Assembly: GCA_032433595.1 (NCBI GenBank)
Contig: JASWJB010000063.1
Location: forward strand, 1 to 64,000
Source of the DNA: Conoideocrella luteorostrata
Lineage: Eukaryota > Ascomycota > Sordariomycetes > Hypocreales > Clavicipitaceae
Direction: 5' to 3'
Length of the DNA stretch: 64,000 nucleotides
Shown: one piece after another, positions 46,604-57,310 of the stretch
How positions within the stretch are numbered: the first letter of the stretch is position 1
Layout of the letters: every line of letters starts with the position of its first letter
Program-made: the position numbers and the translations under genes
Notes under the pieces: model-generated
What the model was told of the DNA's origin: nothing
Database searches by the model: none
Seen by the model: the letters and a program-made list of their open reading frames with translations, nothing else

Positions 46604-48580
46604 ATGCCGCGAGCCAACGATTTCCAAGCGTGCAAGGCATGTCGGTAAGTCTTTAATTCTATTCACATTTCAGGCGCAGCCAATTCGAGATTTAAATTAA
46701 AACAAAAATAAAAATAAAAATAAAAATTAGAGAGAGAGAGAGAGAGAAGGAGAGAGAAAGGCCAGATCAACTAAGATTTACGTAGACGCCTAAAAAGAAA
46801 ATGTTCGAAAGATCTCCCTTCCTGCTCCTTAGTAAGTAGCTTCCCAGGATGAGCCGCCGCAAATCACTTCAAAGCAGCTGCCTTGTGATCTATTTTTTCC
46901 TCACCAAATAATCCCATCAGTGCGTACGCCTTCAAAGGGTCTGTGAATACGGCCCCGACAGCCTATCCAAAACCCAATCAGCCGCGGAGCAGCACCCGGA
47001 TTCGCAGCCGCAGAATCATCGCGATGTACCAGCCGCGCCTCAATTCCCGTTCCCTTCTACGTTCTTCCTAGACCCCGATTACTTTCAACCACTCTCGCGA
47101 GACGCACTAACCCCACTTCCAAGACCGTGGTTCGTGAGCTACGCAGCTGAACTTCTCGCAGGGGAGGATTTGCATTCCATTTTGGAGCCTTACACATGCA
47201 ATATCCATCGCTGGCTCCCGATGCTAAGTGTCAAACGGCTCCGTCAAGACGCCCAGCGCTCTGTGGGAAACGACAACGACAGGGGCAGTGGCGTTCTGCT
47301 TTTCCTCGCAATGAAGGTGCTAATGCAGCAGGACACACCAGTCTGTGAGGTCGAATCCCATGGAGAGAGCAGCAGCCTTTACTCTCTGGCCAAGCAGTGT
47401 GTTCAATGGGCCGAAAATGGAGGATTCATTCATCTACGTCTGGTTCAAGCAATCATCTTGCTTGCTCTCTATGAGCTAGGTCATGGGATATATCCTGCTG
47501 TCTACCTGACAATCGGGCATGCCGTGCGTCTAGGCACGATGATAGGCTTGCATAGCCAGAAAACTGCGCGGCAACTCTTCGTAAACGCAGATACCTGGAC
47601 ATTATGCGAGGAGCAGCGACGGACCTGGTGGGCGATCTTAATGCTCGACCGGTAGGTTGCTCTGCCACAAACAATGAGGATCACGAATCCGCATCCTAAC
47701 CATGATCAACTTCAGAATAGTCGTGGTAGGTTCGCCCGACCTCCTGCTAGCAGCTCCTGATCCAGATCACGATGACCTGTTGCCCAGTAGGAGTGACACA
47801 GAATGGACAGATGGGGAAATCGGGTCAAATGACGCCGTCCTGGCGCACGACTTGCGCTCGCCATCATCACTAGGCGGATTCGCCAGAGTATGTCAAGCAG
47901 TCCACATGCTCAGTAGAGTTCTGCGCCATTTCCATATGCGCAACACAACAACCGATATCGTCAGTATGATACACGAGGCTTTGAATATACATAGAGCCCT
48001 TGTCGAATTGGATGCCAGCCTTGATCCCTCCACCGATGATGATGATGGTGATGATGATGATGGTGATGATGATGATGATGATGACCGGCCAACAATACCT
48101 CCTCTTGAGGCGAACCACCCCGCGTTAGCAATTTGCAGCTTAGCCAGACTCGTGCTCTACAACCAATATGCTTGCAACGAGCCAGCCGCAGCGATTGCAA
48201 GGGGCCGAGTAGCTCTTGAATTAGAGGTGCAAAAGCTGTCATTGGCGGGCATAAAGGATTTAGCTTCCAAGACAATACCGCAGATGGCGCGAGAAATTTT
48301 ATGGGCACATGCCCAGAGCCCATCAAAACCAGGGCCCTGTCCCATATTAGCCCATTGTTTGTATCATGGGGCGACGGAGTGTGCGTGGTTCATCAGGGAA
48401 GACGGTGATCCCGATATGGTATCTGGGCTGAAGGACATTGTAGCGGCATTGAGGTTTATGCAGACCGAGTGGCAAGTATGCAGTAAGTTCATGGCAGATT
48501 TCCTGTTTAGTAAGGTATCGCTGATTTGTATTACAGAACAGCATCTGGATCTGCTGACAAGGGGAGGCGCAATTCTATGA
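46604..48580 (+). CDS. Zn2Cys6 fungal transcription factor
   Basis: Proposed CDS join(46604..46644,46786..46831,46921..47651,47716..48482,48537..48580), 542 residues. Three exons assemble a perfect zinc cluster: C10-x2-C13-x6-C20-x6-C27-x2-C30-x6-C37, with basic RRLKRK before C20. The middle exon is only 46 nt. The rest is the fungal-specific regulatory domain (for example LVQAIILLALYELGHG, VRLGTMIGLH, RRTWWAILMLDR). A GAT repeat encodes an Asp-rich run near 48035-48085. The last intron (54 bp) is in frame and stop-free; removing it gives a C terminus closer to the family. It is a nuclear DNA-binding protein expected to bind CGG-type half-sites. The dehydrogenase gene downstream, on the same strand, with CGGACA repeats in between, is a candidate target. 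Confidence 0.85.
46703..46757 (+). repeat. AAAAT and AG microsatellites in intron 1 of the regulator gene
   Basis: About four aaaat units followed by a run of AG dinucleotides and related purines, all inside the 141-bp intron 46645-46785, shortly before its branch point and acceptor. Confidence 0.8.
48035..48085 (+). repeat. GAT trinucleotide repeat inside a coding exon
   Basis: Seventeen codons of GAT with a few GGT and one GAC, giving an almost pure Asp tract in the Zn2Cys6 regulator. Reading frame is kept. Confidence 0.85.
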
Positions 48581-48642
48581 CATCGGCTCAAGGGGTCATG
48601 TTAGGGCGTTGAATGCACGGCCGGTTCATAAGTCCGGTTCTG

Positions 48643-48670
48643 GTCACAATACAGTCACAATACAGTCACA
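48643..48670 (+). repeat. 11-bp direct repeat, two and a half copies
   Basis: The unit gtcacaataca occurs twice, followed by gtcaca, so that GTCACA recurs every 11 bp, about one helical turn. Confidence 0.8.
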
Positions 48671-48755
48671 AACCCTCTTGATGATGCCTGATGAACGCAG
48701 TCACCGATTTCTAGTTCCCGCACACTCGACAGTCTTTGGAAGTTCTGCCCGCTCC

Positions 48756-48910
48756 TGTCCACTGTCCGCCACTCCTGTCCGCATCGTGGCTGGCTTCCCG
48801 CATCCTGTCCGCTTCGCAACCCACAATGCGGCGATCGCCACCGGCTATTGCAGATAGAATCCCGCAAGCCCGTCAGCACCTGGTCGGACGGTGCGACACC
48901 CTATCGGACA
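48756..48910 (+). promoter_or_regulatory. Cluster of TGTCCG/CGGACA half-sites
   Basis: TGTCCG at 48763-48768, 48776-48781 and 48806-48811, with TGTCCA at 48756-48761; opposite-strand forms CGGACG at 48885-48890 and CGGACA at 48905-48910. Zn2Cys6 factors are known to bind CGG triplets singly or in pairs. Use by the regulator encoded just upstream is inference. Confidence 0.5.
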
Positions 48911-48937
48911 TGGCATCGAGATGGCAGCAACTTCTCC

Positions 48938-48945
48938 TATATAAA
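48938..48945 (+). promoter_or_regulatory. TATA box
   Basis: TATATAAA, 122 bp upstream of the dehydrogenase start codon and about 28 bp downstream of the last CGGACA half-site. Position and sequence fit a regulated TATA promoter. Confidence 0.55.
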
Positions 48946-49066
48946 GTCCCTTGAGATCCCATTGTAAATATTGTATCCCATCACAACCCGCCACAATCCA
49001 ACCACAACCTGCTCCAAACTCAACGTGCATAATTAATTAACTCTCATCCTGCACCGCTCACCCCCA

Positions 49067-49391
49067 ATGCCCCAACTTACATGGCTCATCACCGGCTGCT
49101 CATCCGGTTTCGGCCAGGAATTCGTGCACCAGATCCTCTCCCGAGGTGACAAAGTCATCGCCACGGGCCGCAGCCTCAGCAAGCTCCAGAATCATGAGCA
49201 AGCCGGTGCAGGCACCCTAGAGCTAGATGTTACTGACTCCCAAGAGTCCATTAACCACGTCGTATCCAGAGCTGTTGAAGTACACGGCCAAATAGATGTT
49301 TTGGTAAACAATGCAGGGTTTATGATGGGTGGCTCCGTGGAAGATCTCACGTGGGTTACATCTCCCTTTTAATACGACATTTGCAGCTGGT

Positions 49392-49438
<47 letters not shown>

Positions 49439-50130
49439 CACCCAGCTGACATTTCAGAAAGGCACGAGGAGTTTCTCGCAGCGTTCAACACCAATGTTTT
49501 TGGCCCCATCAAAGTAACTCGTGCGATCCTACCATATTTTCGCAAGAGAAAGACCGGCACCATGGTGTTCATCAGCTCGCTTTCCGGATGGGTAGGACAT
49601 CCGTTCACCGGCGCGTACGCCAGCTCCAAATTTGCCCTTGAAGGTATGACCAATATCAAACACATACGTGTCCATCTTATCTCTACCGCCTGTCCTCTCA
49701 ACGTACTATATAAAAAGAAAAAGCCTGAACATCTAACAAACTGTAAATAGGCGTTGTCGAAAGTCTACAACAAGAAACAGCACCATTTGGTCTCCGCACT
49801 TTACTAGTCGAGCCAGGTCGTTTCCGAACCAAGCTCCTCTCAGAGAGTAATCTCAAATCGTCACAGAGCCAATTCCAAGACTATGAAGCAGCTTCTACAG
49901 TGTACAATAAATTTTTGAGACAAGAAAACACCAACCAGCCTGGAAACCCGGAGAAATTCGCCAGTCTGGTGCTCGACTTAGTGAGGGAGGAGGGTTGTGC
50001 TGAAGGGAAGAGTGTCCCATTTCGATTGCCTGTTGGCTTAGATGCCGTGAAGGACATTTCTGGAAAGTTGAAGGAAATGGGGGATGTGATTGACGAGTGG
50101 AGGGACGTCATTACAGCTACGGACTACTAA
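49067..50130 (+). CDS. Short-chain dehydrogenase/reductase
   Basis: Proposed CDS join(49067..49350,49462..49643,49751..50130), 281 residues, with introns of 111 and 107 bp. Classical SDR features: dinucleotide loop TGCSSGFG (9-16), NNAG (81-84), catalytic Ser in FISSLSG (132-137) and Y147-x3-K151 in YASSK. The first intron holds 20 AG dinucleotides in a row; its acceptor was placed at 49461 (AAAG), since this alone gives the continuous EDLTHEEF, while the TTCAG four bases earlier would shift frame. It should be an NAD(P)-dependent oxidoreductase; the substrate is not readable from sequence. The upstream Zn2Cys6 gene and half-site cluster suggest regulated expression. Confidence 0.88.
49395..49434 (+). 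repeat. (AG)20 microsatellite in intron 1 of the dehydrogenase gene
   Basis: Twenty perfect AG dinucleotides within the intron 49351-49461, ending 27 bp before the acceptor. Every unit is a potential AG acceptor if the branch point lies upstream. Confidence 0.95.
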
Positions 50131-51117
50131 GTGTAAAAAAAAAGAGCGACTAACTAGCGCGTTCTTAATATGGTGTCCCGGTCGTCATCATTAGAGAGAG
50201 TAGGGTACATTTGATGGCAAACCTTCACTGTTCTTGGATGCGTAGCACACGTCACCCAGGACGAGCCTGAGCATCCCAAAGAATGTTAACTCAGTGACGG
50301 TATCTTTCTCATGCCAGAATGCAGGCCTATTCGATGGTGAGCATTGCAGTAAAGCAAAGCGTACAACACACAGTTGCCTGCCCTGTGCGCGACTTGTTGG
50401 ACAGTATTCAAACACACTCCTCGCAAATACTATGCTTGTGGCTACGGATGTTTCACTGACGTCGCCCAGTGGGAATGAATAGCAACACCGCTCTTCAATT
50501 CTTCAGATATTGTGTTTTGATACACCAACATAATGCTTACACAATAAAAAGAGGTTAATATAAAATACAATCCAGTATGCTCGCTGACTGTCGAGCCATC
50601 AAGTCGTACATACACCACCGGATTAACTAAAAGAAACAAAAAAAGGACGTTGGAGATGATCCCTGTCCTTTGTCCTAGCCCTCGAATCGTGCCATGCATC
50701 ATTTCGGCCGCCGCTAAAGAATATAAGAAAAACAAAATATGCAGGTATAAAGACTCTGCTTGGTGATATCATTCATCACCAAGAAGGACCAAAATACCAC
50801 ATGCTGGTTTTGATTTTCCCCATTACACTGTCTCGTGAGTGCCAAATCCCAATATGCCACAAAATCATGTGAGAAGCCTTGACTCTGATAAAGAGTCGAA
50901 ACAGAGACCCCTCTCCGGGTTACTTGACGCCCCAAAACGCCTATATGATTTGTTGTTTATGTGTATGAAGTATCTCAGCACCATCTACCAAAGCGCTACG
51001 AGTCGTGTAGCTTGGAATTGGTTGGATCAAGTGATAAGAAAAGAAAAGTCATGCTATCGTCTTGTGTCGTACAGTATCTGTCGCGAGTGCTTGCACATCT
51101 TGTCCAGCTTCACTGGC
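50131..51117. other. Convergent intergenic region
   Basis: About 1 kb between the 3' ends of the dehydrogenase gene (+) and KNR4 (-). A 97-codon hydrophobic frame at 50442-50735 has no family likeness and was not called. Confidence 0.5.
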
Positions 51118-52854
51118 TCAGATTTCAATCGTCTTCATCGTATCGTCCTCGATTGTAGCGGCTTTACTGTTCATCTTGGCAGGATTTTCGTTCTCTTTAT
51201 CTTTCAGCAGATCTGACTCGGATCGGGCAATGGTTGTAATCCGAAGCCCATTCTTGGCCTCCTCACTCTGCCGCGGCGTTTCGACTTCTACAAGCTTGCT
51301 TGGTTCGATATTGCCGCTCGGGATTTCTGGGATAGCGGATTCCTCTGTCACTCTACTCAGAGGGGCTTTGCCATACGCTCCAGCTCGCATTGGACTTGCT
51401 AGAGGTGATGATCCATTTAACCTCTGTAGCGATCGACCCCTAACATCACCATTGGGTTCCACAGGACTGCCGTACGGGGAGGCCGATCGCGAAGCATGAG
51501 GGGAAGGGGCCTTTCCGGCAGCGGCCGATTGCCGCTTGTTTGGAGGACCTCGTCGTCCGTGCTTTTGATCCATTCTCCATCGTAGGATGTTGAAATAAGC
51601 TGGTTCAACTCGAGTGTCCTTGAATTCCCGCAATTTTAGCTCCCCGCTCTCTTCATCGACAAACCATTTCCCGCTGTTGAGATCATCAGCTACAAGGGAA
51701 AGAAAGGCGCCCCAGGATCGCGCCACCACATATTTTGTATCGTAGTCTCGACCAAACAGAATAATCTGGCCCCAACGGCCATTGGGCCCGGGTGCTAGGT
51801 CTACGGCCAAGTTGTTGCCACCCCAGTCGCGGACTAGGGGGATCCAACCTGAATGGGCGTACGCCTTTTGGACAGTATTTGGTGGTACGGAGCCCTGGCG
51901 GGATAACAGGTTCTGTCGCCATTCGCCATCACTAGCAGAAGACGAGGAAGAAGGGCGTGGCGGTTGTTTTGAGGAAGAGGCTTCACTGCTGCCCCCGAAG
52001 GCTTTGGAAGGCGTCGTTGGTTTAATGGCAGTTGTGTCCAAAAGGTATTGCTGATTAACTCTTCGCCATGTCTCCCACTCCTGCACAATTTCTTCGCAGT
52101 CCATCAGCATGGAACCGAAAATAATACCGGTGGGGTTCCCTCCTCGTTCTTGACCATCATGAACCATGAGCGACTCGCGAATATCCTGGGGTAGAGAGCA
52201 ATCAAGCTGGTGCTCTAGGTCGTTCAGGTCGTTCACGGTGGCGCCTTCACCCAACTGATCCCATAGTTCGGGGTAATTTTCCTCGGCCCACGAGTCGATG
52301 CGTTGCCATGAATATCGGACTGGAGGTGGAGGAGGGAGACCATCTTGAAAGGCTTGCATGGGAACATCACCAGGGCTCTGTACCTCGAAACCATCGCCAA
52401 CCTGAGCGGACTGCGAGCGCATTCCAGGTGAATAACCCCTGGCGATAGGACTTTGGTTGCCATTTCGGATAGGTGAGCCGCGGCCTTCATCGGAATAGGG
52501 TGAGCTGACATCCGCGCGGGAGTCAGAGGCGGTAGCGACGCCTGTGAGAATGCCATCTCGGCCATTGTGTAGAGGCACATGGCGACCGGTACGTTGTGGC
52601 GAATCGAATGAGGAATCTGTCATACACGAGCAATTTTAACGCATGTTCAATTTCGACGCAAGGGTTGGTACAGTGAGGCTCTTACGTCTATCGTAACTCG
52701 TCATGGTGTGCCAGAAAGAGCGAAGCGCGGTGCTGAAGCTGTTACCGAAAGGTTAGCGATGATAATTGAGGCAGTGTAAAGCTATGTGACTCAAATGCGA
52801 GATCTGGACGAATAGCGTCGCTACAAAGGGTGGTTTGACGTACGGGTTCGCCAT
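51118..52854 (-). CDS. KNR4: KNR4/SMI1 cell-wall assembly regulator
   Basis: Proposed CDS complement(join(51118..52616,52686..52738,52844..52854)), 520 residues. The first exon is 11 nt, the second 53 nt; together they give MANPFSTALRSFWHTMTS and the junction YDRHSSFDSPQRTGR, as in other filamentous fungi, and introns of 105 and 69 bp keep frame. The SMI1/KNR4 domain covers roughly 121-340 (WQRIDSWAEENYPELWDQL; DLEHQLDCSLPQDIRESLMVHDGQE; HSGWIPLVRDWGGNNLAVDLAPGP; FGRDYDTKYVVARSWG). Ser/Pro-rich, probably disordered, arms flank it. In yeast the protein coordinates cell-wall integrity signalling and glucan and chitin synthesis. The 11-nt first exon is the least certain part. Confidence 0.9.
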
Positions 52855-53362
52855 GCTGGGTAAATTGGCAGGCCGTTGGCCAAGCTGGCGTTAAGAAACT
52901 TGGTGATGAAGCCGCTCAATGATAAAGGGAGTAGGCCGTTATTCGTCTGATACGTCCTACCTAACGTCGGGATAGCTGTCGGAGGCCCCTGAATGCGGTG
53001 ATCTGCGACTGCAGAGAAACAGAGTTTTGAGGTGCGCTCGTGTGTGTGTGGGGGGGAGGGACGCAGAAGCCGAGGGCTGACCGTGTTGTAGAGAAGGACA
53101 AAGAGGCAAAATGAAGGACAGAAAAACGATCGAAGAGTAACGAGCAGAAATTGGCCAATATCGACGGCAGAGGCCAGCACGATTGTCAGGTTGAGGTTGA
53201 AGTCAAGTGGCACCGTTGAAGGAGTTGCGAAACCACGGATCTCTCAGGGGGCAAACGCGCAGGATTGGAGAGTTGTGGCGCTTTGTTGACCTGCAAGTGT
53301 TCAACTTGTGGCTGCAGGGCCGTCGTCACTGCGGGTCACAGCGTGATGCCCCGTAGGACGTG

Positions 53363-53390
53363 GTCCGTAGTCCGTAGTCCGTAGTCCGTA
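53363..53390 (+). repeat. Four copies of the 7-bp unit GTCCGTA
   Basis: Perfect tandem array followed by a degenerate fifth unit. The unit shares TCCGTA with the recurrent 9-bp motif TACTCCGTA. Confidence 0.85.
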
Positions 53391-54350
53391 GCCCGTCGTT
53401 CGTACGGTGTGGGCTGTCTTGCAATAAATGGGCTCTATTTCGTACTATATATGGAGTAGCTGCTCCGTCAACTCGTCAGGTAGCATGGATTTAGGTTCGG
53501 TGGGAAATTAGTCCGAAGCAAAATTGAGCGACGAGGCGGAAGATAAGCTGGCGGCCACAGCACAAGCCTCTTGATGTCAGGGAGAGATATCGCGGAGAAA
53601 GCAGACGACCGTCGCGGGATGGAAATACAACCGCAACAAAACAGAATTGATGGCAGCGGCGCAACGGTCGACCGGGGTGGGGAGTGGACGAGAGGGATGG
53701 CTTTGGCGGACTGTGGTTGCTGCCAAGTTTGGAGGGTTAGAGACGCAAGAAGAGAGTAGGCGGCCCGCAGGGGTGGCAGACCTTTTCCTTGATGTTGGAG
53801 CGGAATGATGGAGGGGAGGCAAAGCCACGGAGCCAAGACTCGAAAGGGGAACATGGCAACAAGGCAAGGCACCGGTTGGGGATCGAAAAGATGGGAGGAG
53901 CATGTCAAGCTCATCCAGTCATGATGCAAACCTTGGTTTGGGACCTGACAGGAGCAACCTGAGTGGTTGGCTGGTAGCCTGGCATGACCAGTCAAACCTG
54001 TGGTGTGGAACGTGGCAAATGGGCAAGGAAAGGGGGACAAACACAGCCCAAGTTTGCATCTAGTCTGTGCATCTGGGCGGGGTGACAGCTGGCTGCAGAG
54101 CGAGTCTTTGACTGGACAATGGCTGGACCATGGGCTGGCCTCCTCGCAACGTGCGGAGCACAATACTTGCAACGCCTGAACACCTACTCCGTACTTGGGT
54201 TGCGGGTCTGCTCCGTACCCCGTGCAAGAAGACGGGATGGTTGATGGTGAGCTCCACCGCGGAAGGAGTGTTTAAAGTACAATATTGATAAGGGCTGGCA
54301 GCGTCTCGCCCGTCTTGCAACCGACATTCTACTCCTGCGAGTTGGCAGTT

Positions 54351-54370
54351 TACTCCGTAGTTACGGAGTA
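54351..54370. repeat. Inverted pair TACTCCGTA-GT-TACGGAGTA
   Basis: Two copies of the 9-bp motif facing each other with a 2-bp spacer. The same design, in the opposite order, occurs at 63484-63503. Confidence 0.8.
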
Positions 54371-57310
54371 ACAGTATGTGGCATTATCTATTTTACCTCA
54401 CGCAGGTATCCGCCCCACGCTTCCTAATATGGTAAGCCTATTCTTGAAGTACATGGAGAGGGTAAAATACATTGTGCCTCCCACTGTAACTGCTAGCCAG
54501 CACTCCGTACTCCAGATCGCGCCCAGACGCCGCGCCCAGACGGTGGTAGCGACCAACATCCAGCCCCAGCTGGACAGGCGCAAACTTCCAGCGACATCCA
54601 GGCATCTGGCGCATTACTACTCCGTAGTAGAGGGCTTTTTGCTGCATTACCGCACCGCCCCCCTGACTCCGTTGACCAGCAGACGCCGTGCAATTGCCGC
54701 CGCCCAGCGATAAAATCAAATCACACCAACAAGATGCATCATCACAGTACCACCAAATCTGGTCGCCGAACTACCCAAATCTGAGTCTTGATTCACGGAA
54801 CGCCAGCAAGGGTCCGGTGGTGTCTTCAAGTGTCTCGCAGGCGCGCAACGAGCCGCAGGGCATGACGCGCCAGTGCGAACAATGCAGCCCCCAATCAAGC
54901 AAAATGCGCTCCGCAGAGGCAAACGCGCGCTGTACATTCCAGTCCGAAATGCTGTGCTCCGTAGCGTCGTTTCTGCCCAGCAGATGTCAATCCGTGCTCT
55001 TGACTGAGTCAGGTTTTCGCAACAGGAGTCGCGAGGCGGCTGGAAGGAAAAGGGAATGACGGCAGGGGAGGGGCATCCCAGGGGCAGTGGCAACTGACTT
55101 TCTGTGCTAACAGAGATGAGGTACCGGTCCCGCAGAGCATTTTGCTGGACCCGCTCAGGTACCCACTAAAGACAAGGGCAAGATAAGCTGCCCAAGCTAG
55201 CAAATTCTATTGTACAGAGTAGAGAGTGCCCATGTCGGCCATTGCTTCATAATCTATTTATTGTTCTACCGCAACTAACTGGAGCGTACGTTCTGGAAAG
55301 GAAAAGGAAAAAAACACTCACAATTTTTAGTGCTCCGCAGAGTTTTAGCAAAAGCTAGTTTGCGCGCGCCCCCGCCAAACATGTGGTGCGTTGTGGTTGA
55401 CCTATTTATTACGTTCAGAGCCAGAGGAGCCACCCTCATCCATGCATCGTCATTCCTTATTCCTCCATATTACTACAGCATCGCACTGGCATGTACGGAG
55501 AACGGAGTACGTATTAGTACCCCATGCCGGCCTATTTGCGTACGTAGAGGTCCTGGTATCTGCCAGAGTGTACATGCAGCCCGAAAAATGAAACCGGCAC
55601 GGACAGGGCCATGATCTCACGATGCTGTGGAGGGTGCAGGACTCGCCTGTATTATCAGCGCATCATTCATCAGATATCAGACACGCGATATCAGCGCTGT
55701 CATACCGGCAGAACCCGGCACAAGCCATGCACAAACCATGCATGTATTGTGTTTACTAAGTTACAAATGCACGCGGCGCCGGCAGAATACCAACCGACCA
55801 TATGGCCCTTTCTTTTGGAACGGAATCACACTGTATCATGCGAGGGCTGGCCGTTCGTTTCGTCCCAGATACTAGTTATGAGCAGCCTTGGACATTTGTT
55901 GTTTCATCAATGCCCAGCAACGAAGTCTGCTGCTGATGCAGCCACAATCACCACACCACCACGATATTGGTCCAAGCAACGTTGCTAACATGGCCGTCAG
56001 CCATCCCGGCCAAGGTAGGGCAAGGCAAGGCAGATGAACCGTCTGACCTCCCGTCATGTCCAATCGGCCCAAATGCAGTGACATCCTCCACATCTGTGAC
56101 ACGCCGTTGCTGCGAGTAAATCTGCATGTCCCACTAGCGGTTCGACTCCCCTATCTCTGGACGTTTGCTTCGGACGAGCCACGCCGTCGCCAATGTTGTC
56201 GTCGTCCCGCAGTATATTTTCGGGTATTGCCGTACCGTAGATGTCATTGTTGCAGTTCATCAGCTACATAATCGCTCTGCAAATCCCGGTCCCATCTTGT
56301 GAGCGGCAACGGTTGACTTAAGAACGTCGCCCTCGGCTACGAAGCTGCGCTAGTAAAACACTCAACCATCTTGTAGCTGCTTTGCCTTGCTTCTCCAAGA
56401 GACGACCTCGGAACTTCCTCTCGAATTGGAACAGATGGAACTGACAGGTAGATACGAAAGGCGCCATGCACAGGTCAGCGGCGCTAACGCAAATGCAATG
56501 CAAAGCTCGAATGACAGGCCGGAGCAGAGACATATGTGGCTTTTGCGTGTATACGTCGCCACCTGGCGGAGCAGTACGATATCCCGCCCCGATGCCGAGT
56601 GAATTGAAGTCGCATCTCGTTGTCACTCAGATGCACGGGGAGATGATGTATCCTGCCTCGTACCGGCTGCCAAGACGGTCGTCGCCAGGCTGGAGTTTTG
56701 ACGTCATACCTCACCAAACATGATCAGATGGCTATGTCTGGATGCTGCAAAGTACCGTAATACAGCCAAGCTATTTTTATTCATGGAGTGTCTCACAAGA
56801 ACTATACCCCTGTATTAACACAGTAAGCCCATTTGCTCTCATAGCAGTTTAGATATCCATCCGACCACATTTCCCTGCCGGAATTAAACGCTACTATACT
56901 GCCCTTCTTCTTTTCCTAGATTCATGCAAGTAGATCGCAGGTGATGATTGCTTCGTCCATACGGAGTATGGTACCGTCGAATGAATTGGGTCGTGGAAAC
57001 TGCCGAGATGATCGCTTGACGAAGACACATACGTTGCCACTTTGCTCGTATTGCGCGGGGCCGTACGCAACTATACTAGTGGCACTCTCGACAAATTAAC
57101 ATTTAATTTTTAATCGTATCAAATTCATTCATCCAGCACACGTATCATACAGAGTCTTATCAGAATGCATCACAGCACATGCTGAATTTCTTCGCCGTCG
57201 CGGCTTGAATATTCCCCCAAACATAGCACCCCGCCACTGGAATAACATTCGATGGAAAAAGGAGCATATCCTGTTCATCATCTGCGCTACCCGATGCCAA
57301 ATGCAGGCCC

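Larger units (their letters stand above)
48581..49066. promoter_or_regulatory. Promoter region of the dehydrogenase gene
   Basis: 486 bp between the regulator gene and the dehydrogenase gene. It holds an 11-bp direct repeat at 48643-48670, five or more CGGAC(A/G) half-sites at 48756-48910 and a TATA box at 48938-48945. No gene is seen. Confidence 0.55.
52855..57310. other. 4.5-kb region without a convincing gene
   Basis: Between the 5' end of KNR4 and the 3' end of SEC8. Long frames exist (for example 234 codons at 53468-54172) but are Cys/Ser/Pro-rich and featureless. The region holds a 7-bp tandem repeat at 53363-53390, TACTCCGTA motifs at 54185, 54351, 54362, 54618 and 56960, and near matches at 54503 and 55495. 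Confidence 0.5.

Noticed and set aside
50442..50735. 97-codon hydrophobic frame on the minus strand
   Set aside because: Lies in the 3' flanks of two convergent genes, and hydrophobicity arises from T-rich DNA; no family likeness.
53468..54172. 234-codon minus-strand frame
   Set aside because: Composition is Cys/Ser/Pro-rich and resembles translated non-coding DNA; no domain, no splice neighbours.
56130..56160. tRNA T-arm-like GGTTCGACTCC
   Set aside because: The flanking bases do not form the T stem, and no acceptor or anticodon stem can be drawn.
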